Positions 1 to 8,449 of a DNA stretch of 64,000 nucleotides are shown here, one piece after another. Position numbers and translations under genes: made by a program. Every line of letters begins with the position of its first letter. Position 1 is the first letter of the stretch. Origin of the DNA: SAR324 cluster bacterium. GTDB lineage: Bacteria > SAR324 > XYD2-FULL-50-16. The DNA lies in the NCBI GenBank assembly GCA_028282885.1, contig JANQGX010000004.1, positions 1 to 64,000 of the forward strand, given 5' to 3'. The notes below the pieces were generated by a model. It was not told the DNA's origin. It saw only the letters and a program-made list of their open reading frames with translations, and ran no database searches.

Positions 1-1052
1 GAATCGATATGTCCATGGAGAACGGTGAAAGCCTGATGTTTGAAGTCTCCAACCGGAACAAAAGGAATATTTGCCTGGACATCAAAAAACCACAGGGAAG
101 GGAGATTTTTGATCGTCTGATTAAAGACGCAGACGTATTCATGACCAATCTACGGAAATCCACTAAGAAAAACCTAAAAATCGACTATGAATCAATCAGC
201 GAACTGAACTCAAAAATAATCCACGCCAGTGTTTCCGGATATGGTCCTGACGGTCCCATGGAGGATATAGGGGCCTTCGATCCCTTGGGGCAGGCATGCT
301 CCGGTATGATGTTTCTCACCGGTCAGGCTTTTCCGGCGCCGGTGCAAATCGGTGTTTTGGACCAGGCAACGGCGATTTCCCTGAGTCATGCCATCATCAC
401 TGCACTTCTGGCCAGGGAAAGGCAGGGGCATGGTCAGGCAGTCCAGGTTTCCCTCTATGGCACCGCCTTGTGGTTGCAACACCCGAACCTGATGCTTTCC
501 AATGCCCTGGCGGTCAACCCATGCCTGCCGCCCAGCAGAGAGATTCACTCCCCGTTGCGCAATACATTCTGTTGCAAGGATGACAGATGGTTAATGGCAA
601 CGCATCATCCCGAGGAGAAATACTGGAAAACCTTTTGCGAGGTAACCGGCCAGATGCAATTATTTGATGATCCCGAATTTACGGATGAGAAAGGGGCTCC
701 GAAAAACTATACCAAACTGGTTGAGATCTTTGATGCCGTATTTGCCGAGAAAACGGCATTTGAGTGGATGACGATCTTCCAGAAACACACATTGATGTTC
801 TGTCCTATTCAAAGGATAGAGGATGTGGCGAACGATCCCCAGGCACAGATTAATCAATACATCAAACCGCACCAGTATCGTGGAATTGGCGAAATCGATA
901 TTCCCGGGTATCCCATCCACTTCAGCGCCAATGAGGCGGGATTAAAATCCGAAGCTGCCCAGATGGGTGAGCACACGGATCAGATTATGGAAGCAGCCGG
1001 ATTCTCCAAAAGCGAAATCAAGAAACTGAAGGAAGAAAAAATCATCAGATAA
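1..1052 (+). CDS. CaiB/BaiF family CoA-transferase, 5' truncated by window
   Basis: Class III CoA-transferase, which moves CoA between organic acids through an aspartyl-CoA thioester in the cytoplasm; the substrate cannot be told. The ORF track starts at an ATG at base 9, but that residue aligns inside the family: MSMENGESLMFEVSNRNKR followed by LDIKKPQGREIFDRLI is normally preceded by about 50 residues ending in a GDPVR-like stretch. The reading frame is open to base 1, so the true start lies upstream of the window. The segment GVLDQATA carries the likely catalytic Asp, and GYGPDGP and AFDPLGQACSG are family hallmarks. Its TAA stop directly abuts the stop of the convergent gnd gene, with no spacer. 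Family is certain; substrate is unknown. Confidence 0.9.
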   Translation, partial: IDMSMENGESLMFEVSNRNKRNICLDIKKPQGREIFDRLIKDADVFMTNLRKSTKKNLKIDYESISELNSKIIHASVSGYGPDGPMEDIGAFDPLGQACSGMMFLTGQAFPAPVQIGVLDQATAISLSHAIITALLARERQGHGQAVQVSLYGTALWLQHPNLMLSNALAVNPCLPPSREIHSPLRNTFCCKDDRWLMATHHPEEKYWKTFCEVTGQMQLFDDPEFTDEKGAPKNYTKLVEIFDAVFAEKTAFEWMTIFQKHTLMFCPIQRIEDVANDPQAQINQYIKPHQYRGIGEIDIPGYPIHFSANEAGLKSEAAQMGEHTDQIMEAAGFSKSEIKKLKEEKIIR

Positions 1053-2504
1053 TCAAATCGAATAGGAAGATGATGTGGTACTCCCTCCTGTACCTGTCCA
1101 GTTCGTGTGGTGGGTCTCTTCCGACTCATCTCCCTTTTTTTGATACCTGTGAGCTCCAAAATAGTCGCGTTGAGCCTGAATCAGGTTGGCAGGAAGGTTG
1201 TTGCACCTGATTCCGTCAAAATAGGCCAGAGCCCCTGACAACGCCGGAATGGGAATTCCGGCGTTTACTGCCATGGCGATTGTTTCCCTCCAGCCGGATT
1301 GCGCACCGGTCAACTTCTCCATGAAATAACCATCCAGTATCAGGCTTTCCAATTGAGGATCAGCCTCATAAGCCTCAGCTATCTTGTCCAGAAAAACGGA
1401 CCGAATGATACATCCCCCTCTCCAGATCAGGGCAATATTACGATAATCCAGGGACCAGCGATTGGACTCCGAAACAGAGCGCATCAATGAAAAACCCTGC
1501 GCATAAGAGATGATTTTGGAAGCGAAAAGCGCTTTTTCCAGATTTATCAAAGCCTGCTTTTTATCCGGCGGGGCAGGAATCTCACTGGCCGGATAGGTTC
1601 CGGACAGTCTTTCACGCAGCCCTGTCAGGTTGGAAAGGAACCTCGAAAATACGGATTCACTTATCAGTGTCAACGGAGAGCCACATTCCAGAGCCGTATT
1701 AACCATCCACTTTCCGGTTCCCTTTTGTGCCGCGGAATCGAGAATCTGCTCCAGTATGATATTGCCCTCGGAATCTCTGTAGGACATAATATCGGCGGTT
1801 ATTTTGACCAGGTAACTATCCAGATCACCCCTGTTCCATTTGGCAAAAGTCTCGGCCATTTCATCGTGGGTCATCTTCAGCACTGATTTCATCAGATGAT
1901 ACACTTCACTGATCAATTGCATATCTCCATATTCGATGCCATTGTGCACCGTTTTGACAAAATGTCCCGCTCCTTCCGGTCCCATCCATTGACAACAGGG
2001 TTGTCCATCCTTTGCCTTGGCGGAAATGTCCTGAAAAATCGGTTTCAAATATGGCCATGCCTCACCGGCACCACCGGGCATAATCGAAGGCCCCTTCAGT
2101 GCCCCTTCTTCACCTCCGGATATACCTGTTCCCACAAACAGTATTCCTTTTGAATCGAGCTCGCTAAATCTCCGATTGGAGTCCGGGAAATTGGAATTTC
2201 CACCATCTATCAGAATATCCCCTTTCCGCAATAGGGGAATCAATCGCTCAATCAGGTCATCTACAGGTTTCCCGGCCTTTACCATCAGCATTATTTTTCT
2301 CGGACTTGCCAGCATATCCACGAAAGACTCCAGAGAATAGGCTGCCGTTACCTTTAGTCCCTTGCCACGATTTTTAACAAACAGTTCCGACTTTTCCGGG
2401 GTTCGATTATACACCGTCACGGTGTAACCCTTATGCAGCATATTCATGACCAGGTTTTCGCCCATGACTGCCAATCCGATTAATCCGAAATCCGATTTAT
2501 TCAT
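1053..2504 (-). CDS. gnd: 6-phosphogluconate dehydrogenase, decarboxylating
   Basis: Oxidises 6-phosphogluconate to ribulose 5-phosphate and CO2 with NAD(P)+ in the cytosolic pentose phosphate pathway. The 483 residues match the usual 470-480. The N-terminal Rossmann motif is GLIGLAVMGENLVMN; the substrate/catalytic segment GGEEGALKGPSIMPGG and the Lys/His/Asn segment VKTVHNGIEYGDMQ are both intact. The tail has the family's QRDYFGAHRYQ and HTNW, then an unusual Gly/Ser/Thr-rich extension (TGTGGSTTSSSYSI). It is the last gene of a leftward operon with gluconokinase, a LarA-like racemase and an SDR, so its role here is probably catabolism of gluconate-type sugar acids rather than housekeeping alone. 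Confidence 0.96.
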   Translation of the reverse strand: MNKSDFGLIGLAVMGENLVMNMLHKGYTVTVYNRTPEKSELFVKNRGKGLKVTAAYSLESFVDMLASPRKIMLMVKAGKPVDDLIERLIPLLRKGDILIDGGNSNFPDSNRRFSELDSKGILFVGTGISGGEEGALKGPSIMPGGAGEAWPYLKPIFQDISAKAKDGQPCCQWMGPEGAGHFVKTVHNGIEYGDMQLISEVYHLMKSVLKMTHDEMAETFAKWNRGDLDSYLVKITADIMSYRDSEGNIILEQILDSAAQKGTGKWMVNTALECGSPLTLISESVFSRFLSNLTGLRERLSGTYPASEIPAPPDKKQALINLEKALFASKIISYAQGFSLMRSVSESNRWSLDYRNIALIWRGGCIIRSVFLDKIAEAYEADPQLESLILDGYFMEKLTGAQSGWRETIAMAVNAGIPIPALSGALAYFDGIRCNNLPANLIQAQRDYFGAHRYQKKGDESEETHHTNWTGTGGSTTSSSYSI

Positions 2505-2659
2505 TTTTATCTTTATATTCAGTGTTTTCGCCTGTTCTCTGCCCCACTTAAAGCTGACAGAGATGGTGTTTTCAGGTTTGAATGAGTTTTGGGGATAGTT
2601 GTCCCGAATATCGCATTTCCAGCGAGATTCTTAATCGTTGGTTACAAACTGATCCCGAT

Positions 2660-3172
2660 TTAAGGATCATCAGTAGACTGAATCACCTTCTTGATTTTTT
2701 CTACAATCTCTTCGGGCTCCGCCGAAATATCCACAGTCATTCCGCAGTTCGGTTCTTCCAAAGTATTCAACTGGCTGTCCAACAAATCATCCGCCATATA
2801 GGGGTGATTTCGGTCCAACAGCCTTCCTGCCAGAATCTTCTTTGTTCCTTTCAGGTACACCAGGAGAATACCTTCATGATTGACCCCCAGAATCTCCCGA
2901 TATGACTCCTTCAGCGCCGAGCAGGCCAAAATTGCTTTCTGCCCGGACGTTAACCATGACCGGATCATGTTTTTCAGGATGGTTAGCCAAGGCAATCTAT
3001 CCATATCATTCAGGGGAACAGCGTTTCTCATCTTCTCCACGTTCTCGGGAGGATGGAAGTCGTCCCCATCATAAAACGGCCAGTCCAGTTCTGCGGCCAG
3101 AATCTTTCCGACTGTAGACTTGCCGCATCCCATCGGCCCCATCAGCACAATCACACTTGTGGTATCAGCCAT
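2660..3172 (-). CDS. gntK: Gluconokinase
   Basis: Phosphorylates D-gluconate to 6-phosphogluconate with ATP, feeding the Gnd enzyme encoded next. The 170 residues are standard for the GntK/IdnK P-loop family. The Walker A motif is MGPMGCGKSTVG, followed by YDGDDFHPPENVEKM, a gluconokinase signature, and LACSALKESYREIL further on. The ATG lies just inside the reach of the preceding LarA-like gene (63 bases after that gene's stop). About 155 bases separate it from gnd downstream, the largest gap in this operon. Confidence 0.95.
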   Translation of the reverse strand: MADTTSVIVLMGPMGCGKSTVGKILAAELDWPFYDGDDFHPPENVEKMRNAVPLNDMDRLPWLTILKNMIRSWLTSGQKAILACSALKESYREILGVNHEGILLVYLKGTKKILAGRLLDRNHPYMADDLLDSQLNTLEEPNCGMTVDISAEPEEIVEKIKKVIQSTDDP

Positions 3173-3235
3173 CAGTCGCCGGTTTTAATAAGTACAATAT
3201 TTCCGTTGATTTGAACCGCACGCTTCATATTCCAA

Positions 3236-4561
3236 TTAGCGTTTCTTAATGTTTCGACAATCGAGTTCTCCTTTCTTCCAGCCGGAAGGATTTTTGAATT
3301 TATAAAGAATTTCACCTGCCTTTCTGACCAGTAGTATACCTTCCTCCTCTCTTCCCGCAAAATCATCGGGATTGATGGTCCGGTAATCCAGATAGCCAAG
3401 ATTCACTCTTTCACAGGTTTCTCTCGAAATGGAGGTGGCAAGAATAACATTCACATCCGGTACCTCCACATCTCCCGTCATCTGTCCGCCGCCTTTGACA
3501 TGTGTAGAGTGTGCCAGCACCCCCTTTGGAATATGTTGATACCGTTCCATCTTCTCCAGAAAGTAATCCCGGACATGAAACCCGATCTCCTCAATCTCCC
3601 TCTGCCAGGTTCTGGATAACTCGTTGATATGGGGAGCATAGATGATTAAACGTCCCCCCTTTTTCACCATCTGTTCCAGCTTGTACATAACCTTTCCGGC
3701 AGTCCAGATTTCATCGTACATTTCGGGCGCACATCCCAGAACTGTGTCGAACTGCCGATTGCGAACCTCTATATGAGTTTTTGCAGACAATTCGGTTGCC
3801 TCTGACCAGGAGTCATGGATATTTCCTCCGAAAACTCCCCGCAAGCTTCCATCCCTGTTCACCACCATGGAAAGATTCAGAACCGGAAGGTCGAAAAACT
3901 GCATAGCCCGATTGATAAGATCCCTGACTGGTGTATCTCGTTCTCCGATAATTTTTTTACAGGTCATTACTGCTCCCAACCAGTGGAAAAAATGCAGAAA
4001 CTCTCCACCGGAAATACCCGGAAAAAAGTATTTGGCACCCCCGGAAAAACCAACAACCTCGTGGGGAAACACCGGGCCCAGGACCAGAATCAAATCATAG
4101 TCGAAAACCGCCCGGTTAATCATCACCGGTACCGATTCTCTCATTTTGGAACGGGACAGACGATAGATCTCATCTTCCTGAATAACACCAATTTCTTTAA
4201 GGGTTTCCGGCAGATCCCAGCGATGATTCAGAAAATCGGATTTGTCAAAAAGTCCTTTCCTTGTGTCGTTATTGATACCATAAAGCTCCAGTATTTGCTC
4301 CTGATCAAGCGGAGTATGGGTACCCAGCGCCACCATGAAATCGAGTTTGGAACAAGATGATCCCAATACCTTGCTGATCAGTCGAATCATCATGGGGAGC
4401 GGACAGGTCCTGGTGGCATCAGGTGTCAATACCAGAATTCTTTTATTACGGCATAGGTCAGGATCCAAGGTCTGGTGAATGATCTCCTCGATCCCTGCTT
4501 CACCGGGATCATTTTCAGAAACGCTATAGACAGTCAAAACTTTTCCCTTATCAAAATCCAA
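3236..4561 (-). CDS. LarA-family (DUF2088) nickel-dependent racemase/epimerase homologue
   Basis: Homologue of lactate racemase LarA, which uses a nickel-pincer nucleotide cofactor to invert the C2 carbon of 2-hydroxy acids. The N-terminal half has LVLTPDATRTCP and ALGTHTPL, matching the LarA SDxTRP and GTHRP blocks. GFSGGAKYFFPGI preceded by PH, and a following HFFHW, supply the His/Lys pocket residues. The 441 residues fit the family. Translation probably starts at a TTG (base 4561), just 3 bases after the SDR stop, so the genes are translationally linked. The operon is built for gluconate catabolism, so a sugar acid such as gluconate/mannonate is a better guess than lactate. A D-gluconate 2-epimerase is, to my knowledge, described in this superfamily. 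No LarB/LarC/LarE cofactor genes occur in the window. Confidence 0.85.
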   Translation of the reverse strand: MDFDKGKVLTVYSVSENDPGEAGIEEIIHQTLDPDLCRNKRILVLTPDATRTCPLPMMIRLISKVLGSSCSKLDFMVALGTHTPLDQEQILELYGINNDTRKGLFDKSDFLNHRWDLPETLKEIGVIQEDEIYRLSRSKMRESVPVMINRAVFDYDLILVLGPVFPHEVVGFSGGAKYFFPGISGGEFLHFFHWLGAVMTCKKIIGERDTPVRDLINRAMQFFDLPVLNLSMVVNRDGSLRGVFGGNIHDSWSEATELSAKTHIEVRNRQFDTVLGCAPEMYDEIWTAGKVMYKLEQMVKKGGRLIIYAPHINELSRTWQREIEEIGFHVRDYFLEKMERYQHIPKGVLAHSTHVKGGGQMTGDVEVPDVNVILATSISRETCERVNLGYLDYRTINPDDFAGREEEGILLVRKAGEILYKFKNPSGWKKGELDCRNIKKR

Positions 4562-4564
4562 ATC

Positions 4565-5383
4565 TCAAATATTATCGACTAAAAAACCACCATCAACCGG
4601 GATTGTCACCCCGGTTACAAAACCGGAAGCACAATTGCTGGCTAAGTACAGGGTGGCTCCTGCCAATTCATCTGTCTTACCAAACCTGCCAAAGGGTGTT
4701 CGTGATATCACTTCACTGCCCCTGGCAGTATACTCTCCCGTTTCCCTGTCAATTAACAGATCGCGATTTTGCTTACCCAGAAAAAAACCGGGTGCGATGG
4801 CGTTGACCCTGATTCCGGACTCCGCAAATTCTCTTGCGGCAGCCTGGGTAAGATTCATCACCGCCGCTTTGGCGGCATTGTATGCCCAAACGCCGGACAA
4901 AGGTTTATAAGAGGTCATAGACGCAAGATTGATTACCGCTCCTTGAATATCTCGGTCAATCCAATGCAAAGCCATCTGTTTTAATGGAACAACCAACCCG
5001 GCGAGCAAATTCAGGTTCATGACCTCTTCAAAGTTGGATCGGTCTATCTCCACAAATCTAGACCGTCCCTTGTTTCCGCCCACAGCGTTGATAAAAATCG
5101 AGGGTTGTCCCATTTCGTCCGCTACTTTGCGAATACCTTCACAGACCGCTTTCTCGTCTCCGGAATCAAGCTGTCGACCTTGCAGCTTTTTTCCGTAATG
5201 GCCAACCCTCCCCAGTTCATTGACAGCCTCCAATACGGATTGTTCGGTTCGACTCCAGATCATAACCCGGGCTCCTGCGTTCAATAAGGTTTCTGCCATC
5301 TTCCTGCCGATCACGCCAGCCCCTCCGGAAACAATGGCAGTTTGACCTTCCAAACCAAACATCTCATCCAGATAACGAGACAT
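4565..5383 (-). CDS. SDR-family sugar-acid dehydrogenase (gluconate 5-dehydrogenase / fructuronate reductase type)
   Basis: Short-chain NAD(P)-dependent oxidoreductase of 272 residues. The nucleotide-binding glycines are SGGAGVIG, the catalytic Ser lies in NLASMTS and the Tyr/Lys pair in YNAAKAA. The C-terminal half (PVDGGFLVDN, FGKTDELAGATLYLAS) is like the gluconate 5-dehydrogenase and mannonate/fructuronate oxidoreductase subgroup. It is the first gene of the leftward operon, with an AGGAGTGG ribosome site just before the ATG at 5383. With the LarA-like gene, gluconokinase and gnd downstream it likely interconverts a 5-keto sugar acid and gluconate or mannonate. The exact substrate is inferred from context only. 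Confidence 0.85.
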   Translation of the reverse strand: MSRYLDEMFGLEGQTAIVSGGAGVIGRKMAETLLNAGARVMIWSRTEQSVLEAVNELGRVGHYGKKLQGRQLDSGDEKAVCEGIRKVADEMGQPSIFINAVGGNKGRSRFVEIDRSNFEEVMNLNLLAGLVVPLKQMALHWIDRDIQGAVINLASMTSYKPLSGVWAYNAAKAAVMNLTQAAAREFAESGIRVNAIAPGFFLGKQNRDLLIDRETGEYTARGSEVISRTPFGRFGKTDELAGATLYLASNCASGFVTGVTIPVDGGFLVDNI

Positions 5384-6098
5384 TATTCCACTCCTTAATT
5401 CGATTCATGTTTAAAAATACTTCCAATTCCATACTCCCTGCTTCACTGTACCCACTTTTCTGCCGAACCCGAGTTACGCTACAAACTCATTAAACGCCAG
5501 GAATATGCAGGATAAGCAATGAACAGGTTTGATTCACCCGGAGACTTGGTGCACTTTGACTATTCAAATCCGGATACGCTCTTGTTTCCCTGAAAACGAT
5601 GCATCGCGGATAGTGATTTGTTAAAATCCGGCAGTTATACCGTTCCTCTCTACCAGTTTAAATCAAGAAAATGTGAGTCTTGATTTGTTTACTTTATTCA
5701 ATGACTAAAGTAAGTATTTTAATCCGGAATGTCAAGCAGCGACACTTATCAACCAGGGCAGAATGCCTGTCTCGAAAATGAATAGTAAGCACCCGGTTCC
5801 AGGCAGAATATTCTTGTTATGGCTTTTGGATAGAGGATTTAAGTACTAAGATCAGGAATCGCTTCTTTCAAATGATTGAACCGGAACTGTCTCGTGTTAT
5901 TTTTCCGGTGGATGGGGAATATTCAAGACATTCGGGTTCTTTGATTGTTTACTGATGCCCGAGCTTGATATATACCCGTCAACCGGGGGTTTGGGATGAG
6001 GATATTAATCGATTCAAACCGACAAATTTGTTTTTACATGCTTCGATTGCGATTCCAAAGCGGTGTATTCTCTCAGTTTCCGGGCTGTTTAAATTAAA
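5384..6098. other. Long intergenic region between the sugar-acid operon and the MCP relic
   Basis: About 715 bases without a supported gene. It holds the SDR operon's promoter region, including the two dyads listed separately. The part from about 5840 to 6098 may contain further decayed coding sequence leading into the chemotaxis-receptor relic, but I could not recognise it. Confidence 0.5.
5660..5713. promoter_or_regulatory. Two tandem perfect dyads upstream of the sugar-acid operon
   Basis: Dyad 1 is AAATCAAGA (5660-5668), nine bases, then TCTTGATTT (5678-5686). Dyad 2 is TTACTTTA (5689-5696), nine bases, then TAAAGTAA (5706-5713). Both are perfect, both have a 9-base spacer, and their centres are 28 bases apart. 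They lie about 280-330 bases upstream of the SDR start codon. The layout suggests a dimeric repressor with two sites, or two regulators. No regulator gene sits next to them in this window. Confidence 0.45.
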
Positions 6099-6329
6099 GT
6101 GGAGATCTGTGAGAGTATTCTTAAAGTGAATGACATCATTCAAGAGATTGCAGCCTCTTCCAAAAAGCAGAGTTCAGGCGTCGAGGAAATCAACAAAGAC
6201 TTGATGCAAGTGAATGAGGTCATTCAAAACAGCCCTTCCATTTCTGAAGAGACCGCTCACGCTTCTGATGAGCTTTCGAAACACTTAAGCGGATCAAAAC
6301 CAACCTCCCCGAAATTTGGATTTGCCTAA
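6099..6329 (+). pseudogene. Methyl-accepting chemotaxis protein relic
   Basis: A 76-residue open frame from a GTG, with VNDIIQEIAASSKKQSSGVEEINK and VNEVIQNSPSISEETAHASDEL. This is the helix just after the hairpin tip of an MCP cytoplasmic signalling domain. Sensor, membrane, HAMP and the conserved hairpin tip are all missing, and the usual heptad pattern breaks down after the last motif. It is most likely a decayed fragment rather than a working gene; no chemotaxis genes are nearby. Confidence 0.7.
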
Positions 6330-6397
6330 GAGCAGCACCTGATCTATCATTTTGATTTATGAGATGAAAACATCAATTCATAACGAGATTCCCCTGC

Positions 6398-7882
6398 TTG
6401 CCATTTTTGATGAATGATTACCAGCAATCATCAGATAAACCGCATCTGCCAGCATCTATTAAGGTTTATAGCAAATTTCACCTGATAACAATCATCCTGG
6501 CATTGCTCTCTTTTTCCTTGCTCCGGATCAGTCCGGGAATCATTCCTTTTCTGATTCTGTTGTACCTGCTCTTGATTCTAACCGCTCCCTATTTTCCCCG
6601 CTGGAATATGTTCCTACCCATCACCTGTAGAAAAAAGAATAGCCAGGGGAAAATCAGCCTCACCTTTGATGATGGACCGGATCCGCAAACAACGGAAGCA
6701 TTGCTGAAACTCCTCAAAAAATACCGGATCAAGGCAAGTTTTTTTGTGATTGGTGACCGAATAAGGCGATATCCCGAACTCGCCCGCTTGATTCTTGACG
6801 AGGGACATGAACTGGGCAATCATTCACAGCATCACGACAGCCTCCTGATGCTGAAAAGTAAAAGCCACCTTTTTCGGGAAATAGAGGACTGTCAAAAAGA
6901 ATTGAGATCGCTCGGTATTGAGGCATACGCTTTTCGACCTCCGGTTGGTATAACCAATCCCAAACTGTTCAGAATCCTGATCTCACTGGGAATGTACTGT
7001 GTTGCTTTTAACCGCCGTCCCCGGGACTTTGGCAATAGAAAAACCCGACATCTCAAAAAGCGAGTGCTTAAATCTTTGAAATCCGGTGATATCGTCTTGT
7101 TGCATGATAAGGCACCAAACGCCCATTTCGAGGTCAGGCAATGGTTAAAGGAGATAGAAGGGATAATCCTGGGGGCGGGAGAGAAGAAACTTCAGATCGT
7201 ACCTGTTTCGGAACTGACTGGCAGACCGGTAATGAGCAAATCCGTTACGGAACAAAGGTACGGAACTCAACCGTCCTTTTCCGTTTTCAACTATCTGGCT
7301 GAATCATACAGATCTGAAGGACTTGGTTATCCAATCCCAGAAAGCAGTCGCATTCCCGAAAACTTGAAGACCATGCTCAATAACACCAAATCAGTGCTTG
7401 AACTGGGACCGGGGGATGGACGTATGGGTCTGGAAGTGGCGAAGCAGGCCAATCATTTGACAGTCATCGATAATTCGCCTGCCATGTTGAAGCGGGTCGA
7501 GACAAACGCCGAAAAAGCCGGGATTAACAACTTGAAAACCGATTGTCAGGATCTCAGTAATCTAAAACTGCTTAACGAATTCGACCTGGTTTATGCCTAT
7601 TCCTGTCTGGAGTACGTCTCCGACCTTAAAACACTCTTCGGGACAGTATATCACCACCTTAACCATGGAGGAGTCTTTATTGGCTCTGTACCGGTAAAAT
7701 CAATCTCTGGCTTCAAACGAAAACTGAATCTCATGCTCAAACTTGGATTGGCCGTCAGCCTCTTTTCAAAATCTGATATAAAAAAACTGGTGCTGGAAGC
7801 CGGATTCAGTGATCTGATGTTTTACACCCCTGTTGATGATACCAGTGCCTCTTTTCTCGAGTTTTCAGTTAATAAGCATTAA
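6398..7882 (+). CDS. Polysaccharide deacetylase (NodB) - class I methyltransferase fusion, membrane anchored
   Basis: Two enzymes in one chain of 494 residues. Residues about 25-65 form one or two membrane segments. A NodB deacetylase follows, with motif 1 SLTFDDGPDP, motif 2 NHSQHHDS and motif 3 FRPPVG, so the metal-binding Asp-His-His is present. From about residue 320 there is a SAM methyltransferase with glycine loop LELGPGDGRMG and acidic LTVIDNSPAML. The track's start is TTG 6398; an ATG at 6410 (MNDYQQSS) is equally good and neither has a strong ribosome site. The next gene begins 3 bases after the stop. Deacetylation of an N-acetylated sugar head group plus methylation of a polyene lipid would suit the large cluster downstream, but this is inference. 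Confidence 0.85.
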   Translation: MPFLMNDYQQSSDKPHLPASIKVYSKFHLITIILALLSFSLLRISPGIIPFLILLYLLLILTAPYFPRWNMFLPITCRKKNSQGKISLTFDDGPDPQTTEALLKLLKKYRIKASFFVIGDRIRRYPELARLILDEGHELGNHSQHHDSLLMLKSKSHLFREIEDCQKELRSLGIEAYAFRPPVGITNPKLFRILISLGMYCVAFNRRPRDFGNRKTRHLKKRVLKSLKSGDIVLLHDKAPNAHFEVRQWLKEIEGIILGAGEKKLQIVPVSELTGRPVMSKSVTEQRYGTQPSFSVFNYLAESYRSEGLGYPIPESSRIPENLKTMLNNTKSVLELGPGDGRMGLEVAKQANHLTVIDNSPAMLKRVETNAEKAGINNLKTDCQDLSNLKLLNEFDLVYAYSCLEYVSDLKTLFGTVYHHLNHGGVFIGSVPVKSISGFKRKLNLMLKLGLAVSLFSKSDIKKLVLEAGFSDLMFYTPVDDTSASFLEFSVNKH

Positions 7883-7885
7883 GCC

Positions 7886-8278
7886 ATGTTTGTCCGGATA
7901 AGAATAAGGCTCGCCAGAATCGGCTTTGTAAAAAAACTGTTGGAAAATCCCACCGATTTGGAGATATTTAAACTAAAACCATCTCCCCGGTTTTTGGTCG
8001 GGCTCTCCCTGATAGGATTCAGTTACCTGATAGCCTGGCCGTTGATCACAGCTCTGGGAGTAGTCGCTGTTCATCTCAAGAATCCATTAATATTTGTTGT
8101 CGGTTCACCAGTCAGCTATGGAATTTCTCACCTGGTGTTCCTGCTGGGGGTTTTTGTTGCGGGAAAAAACACGGTGGTTTATATGAACACCTTTCTCAAA
8201 TGGAGCCTGGGCAGATTTCTTCGTAAAGTGTTAGGACAGGAGGCCATAGCAAGAGCAGGTCTGAGAATGGAGGAGTAA
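7886..8278 (+). CDS. Small conserved-type inner membrane protein
   Basis: 130 residues with a basic amphipathic N-terminus (MFVRIRIRLARIGFVKKLL) and about three hydrophobic segments: near 40-62 (VGLSLIGFSYLIAWPLITALG), near 68-95 and around 95-110. No enzymatic motif is visible. It follows the NodB-methyltransferase gene by 3 bases and so is almost certainly co-transcribed and possibly its membrane partner. I do not recognise a named family. Confidence 0.7.
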   Translation: MFVRIRIRLARIGFVKKLLENPTDLEIFKLKPSPRFLVGLSLIGFSYLIAWPLITALGVVAVHLKNPLIFVVGSPVSYGISHLVFLLGVFVAGKNTVVYMNTFLKWSLGRFLRKVLGQEAIARAGLRMEE

Positions 8279-8293
8279 GCTCCGGAAGCATGA

Positions 8294-8323
8294 CCCGGTT
8301 CTATATCCTGATGATGAACCGGG
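8294..8323 (+). terminator. Hairpin after the NodB-MTase / membrane protein pair
   Basis: CCCGGTTC and GAACCGGG pair perfectly (8 bp) around a 14-base loop, 16 bases after the stop of the membrane protein. There is no clear T-run, so termination is uncertain; it may be only a stable 3' end structure. Confidence 0.35.
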
Positions 8324-8449
8324 ATGGAAATCGGGATTTGACTAATGTCCAATTTACAACTATATCCTTTACAGAAAACGTAGGGAAAATAAATTTAAAC
8401 AGTAACTTCATTATAATACAGTTTTCAGAATAATTTACCGGGACGCAAA

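Noticed and set aside
3172-3399. 75-residue minus-strand frame overlapping the LarA-like gene's end
   Set aside because: It lies in another frame across the end of the LarA-like gene, has no ribosome site or family features, and the spacing of the operon does not need it.
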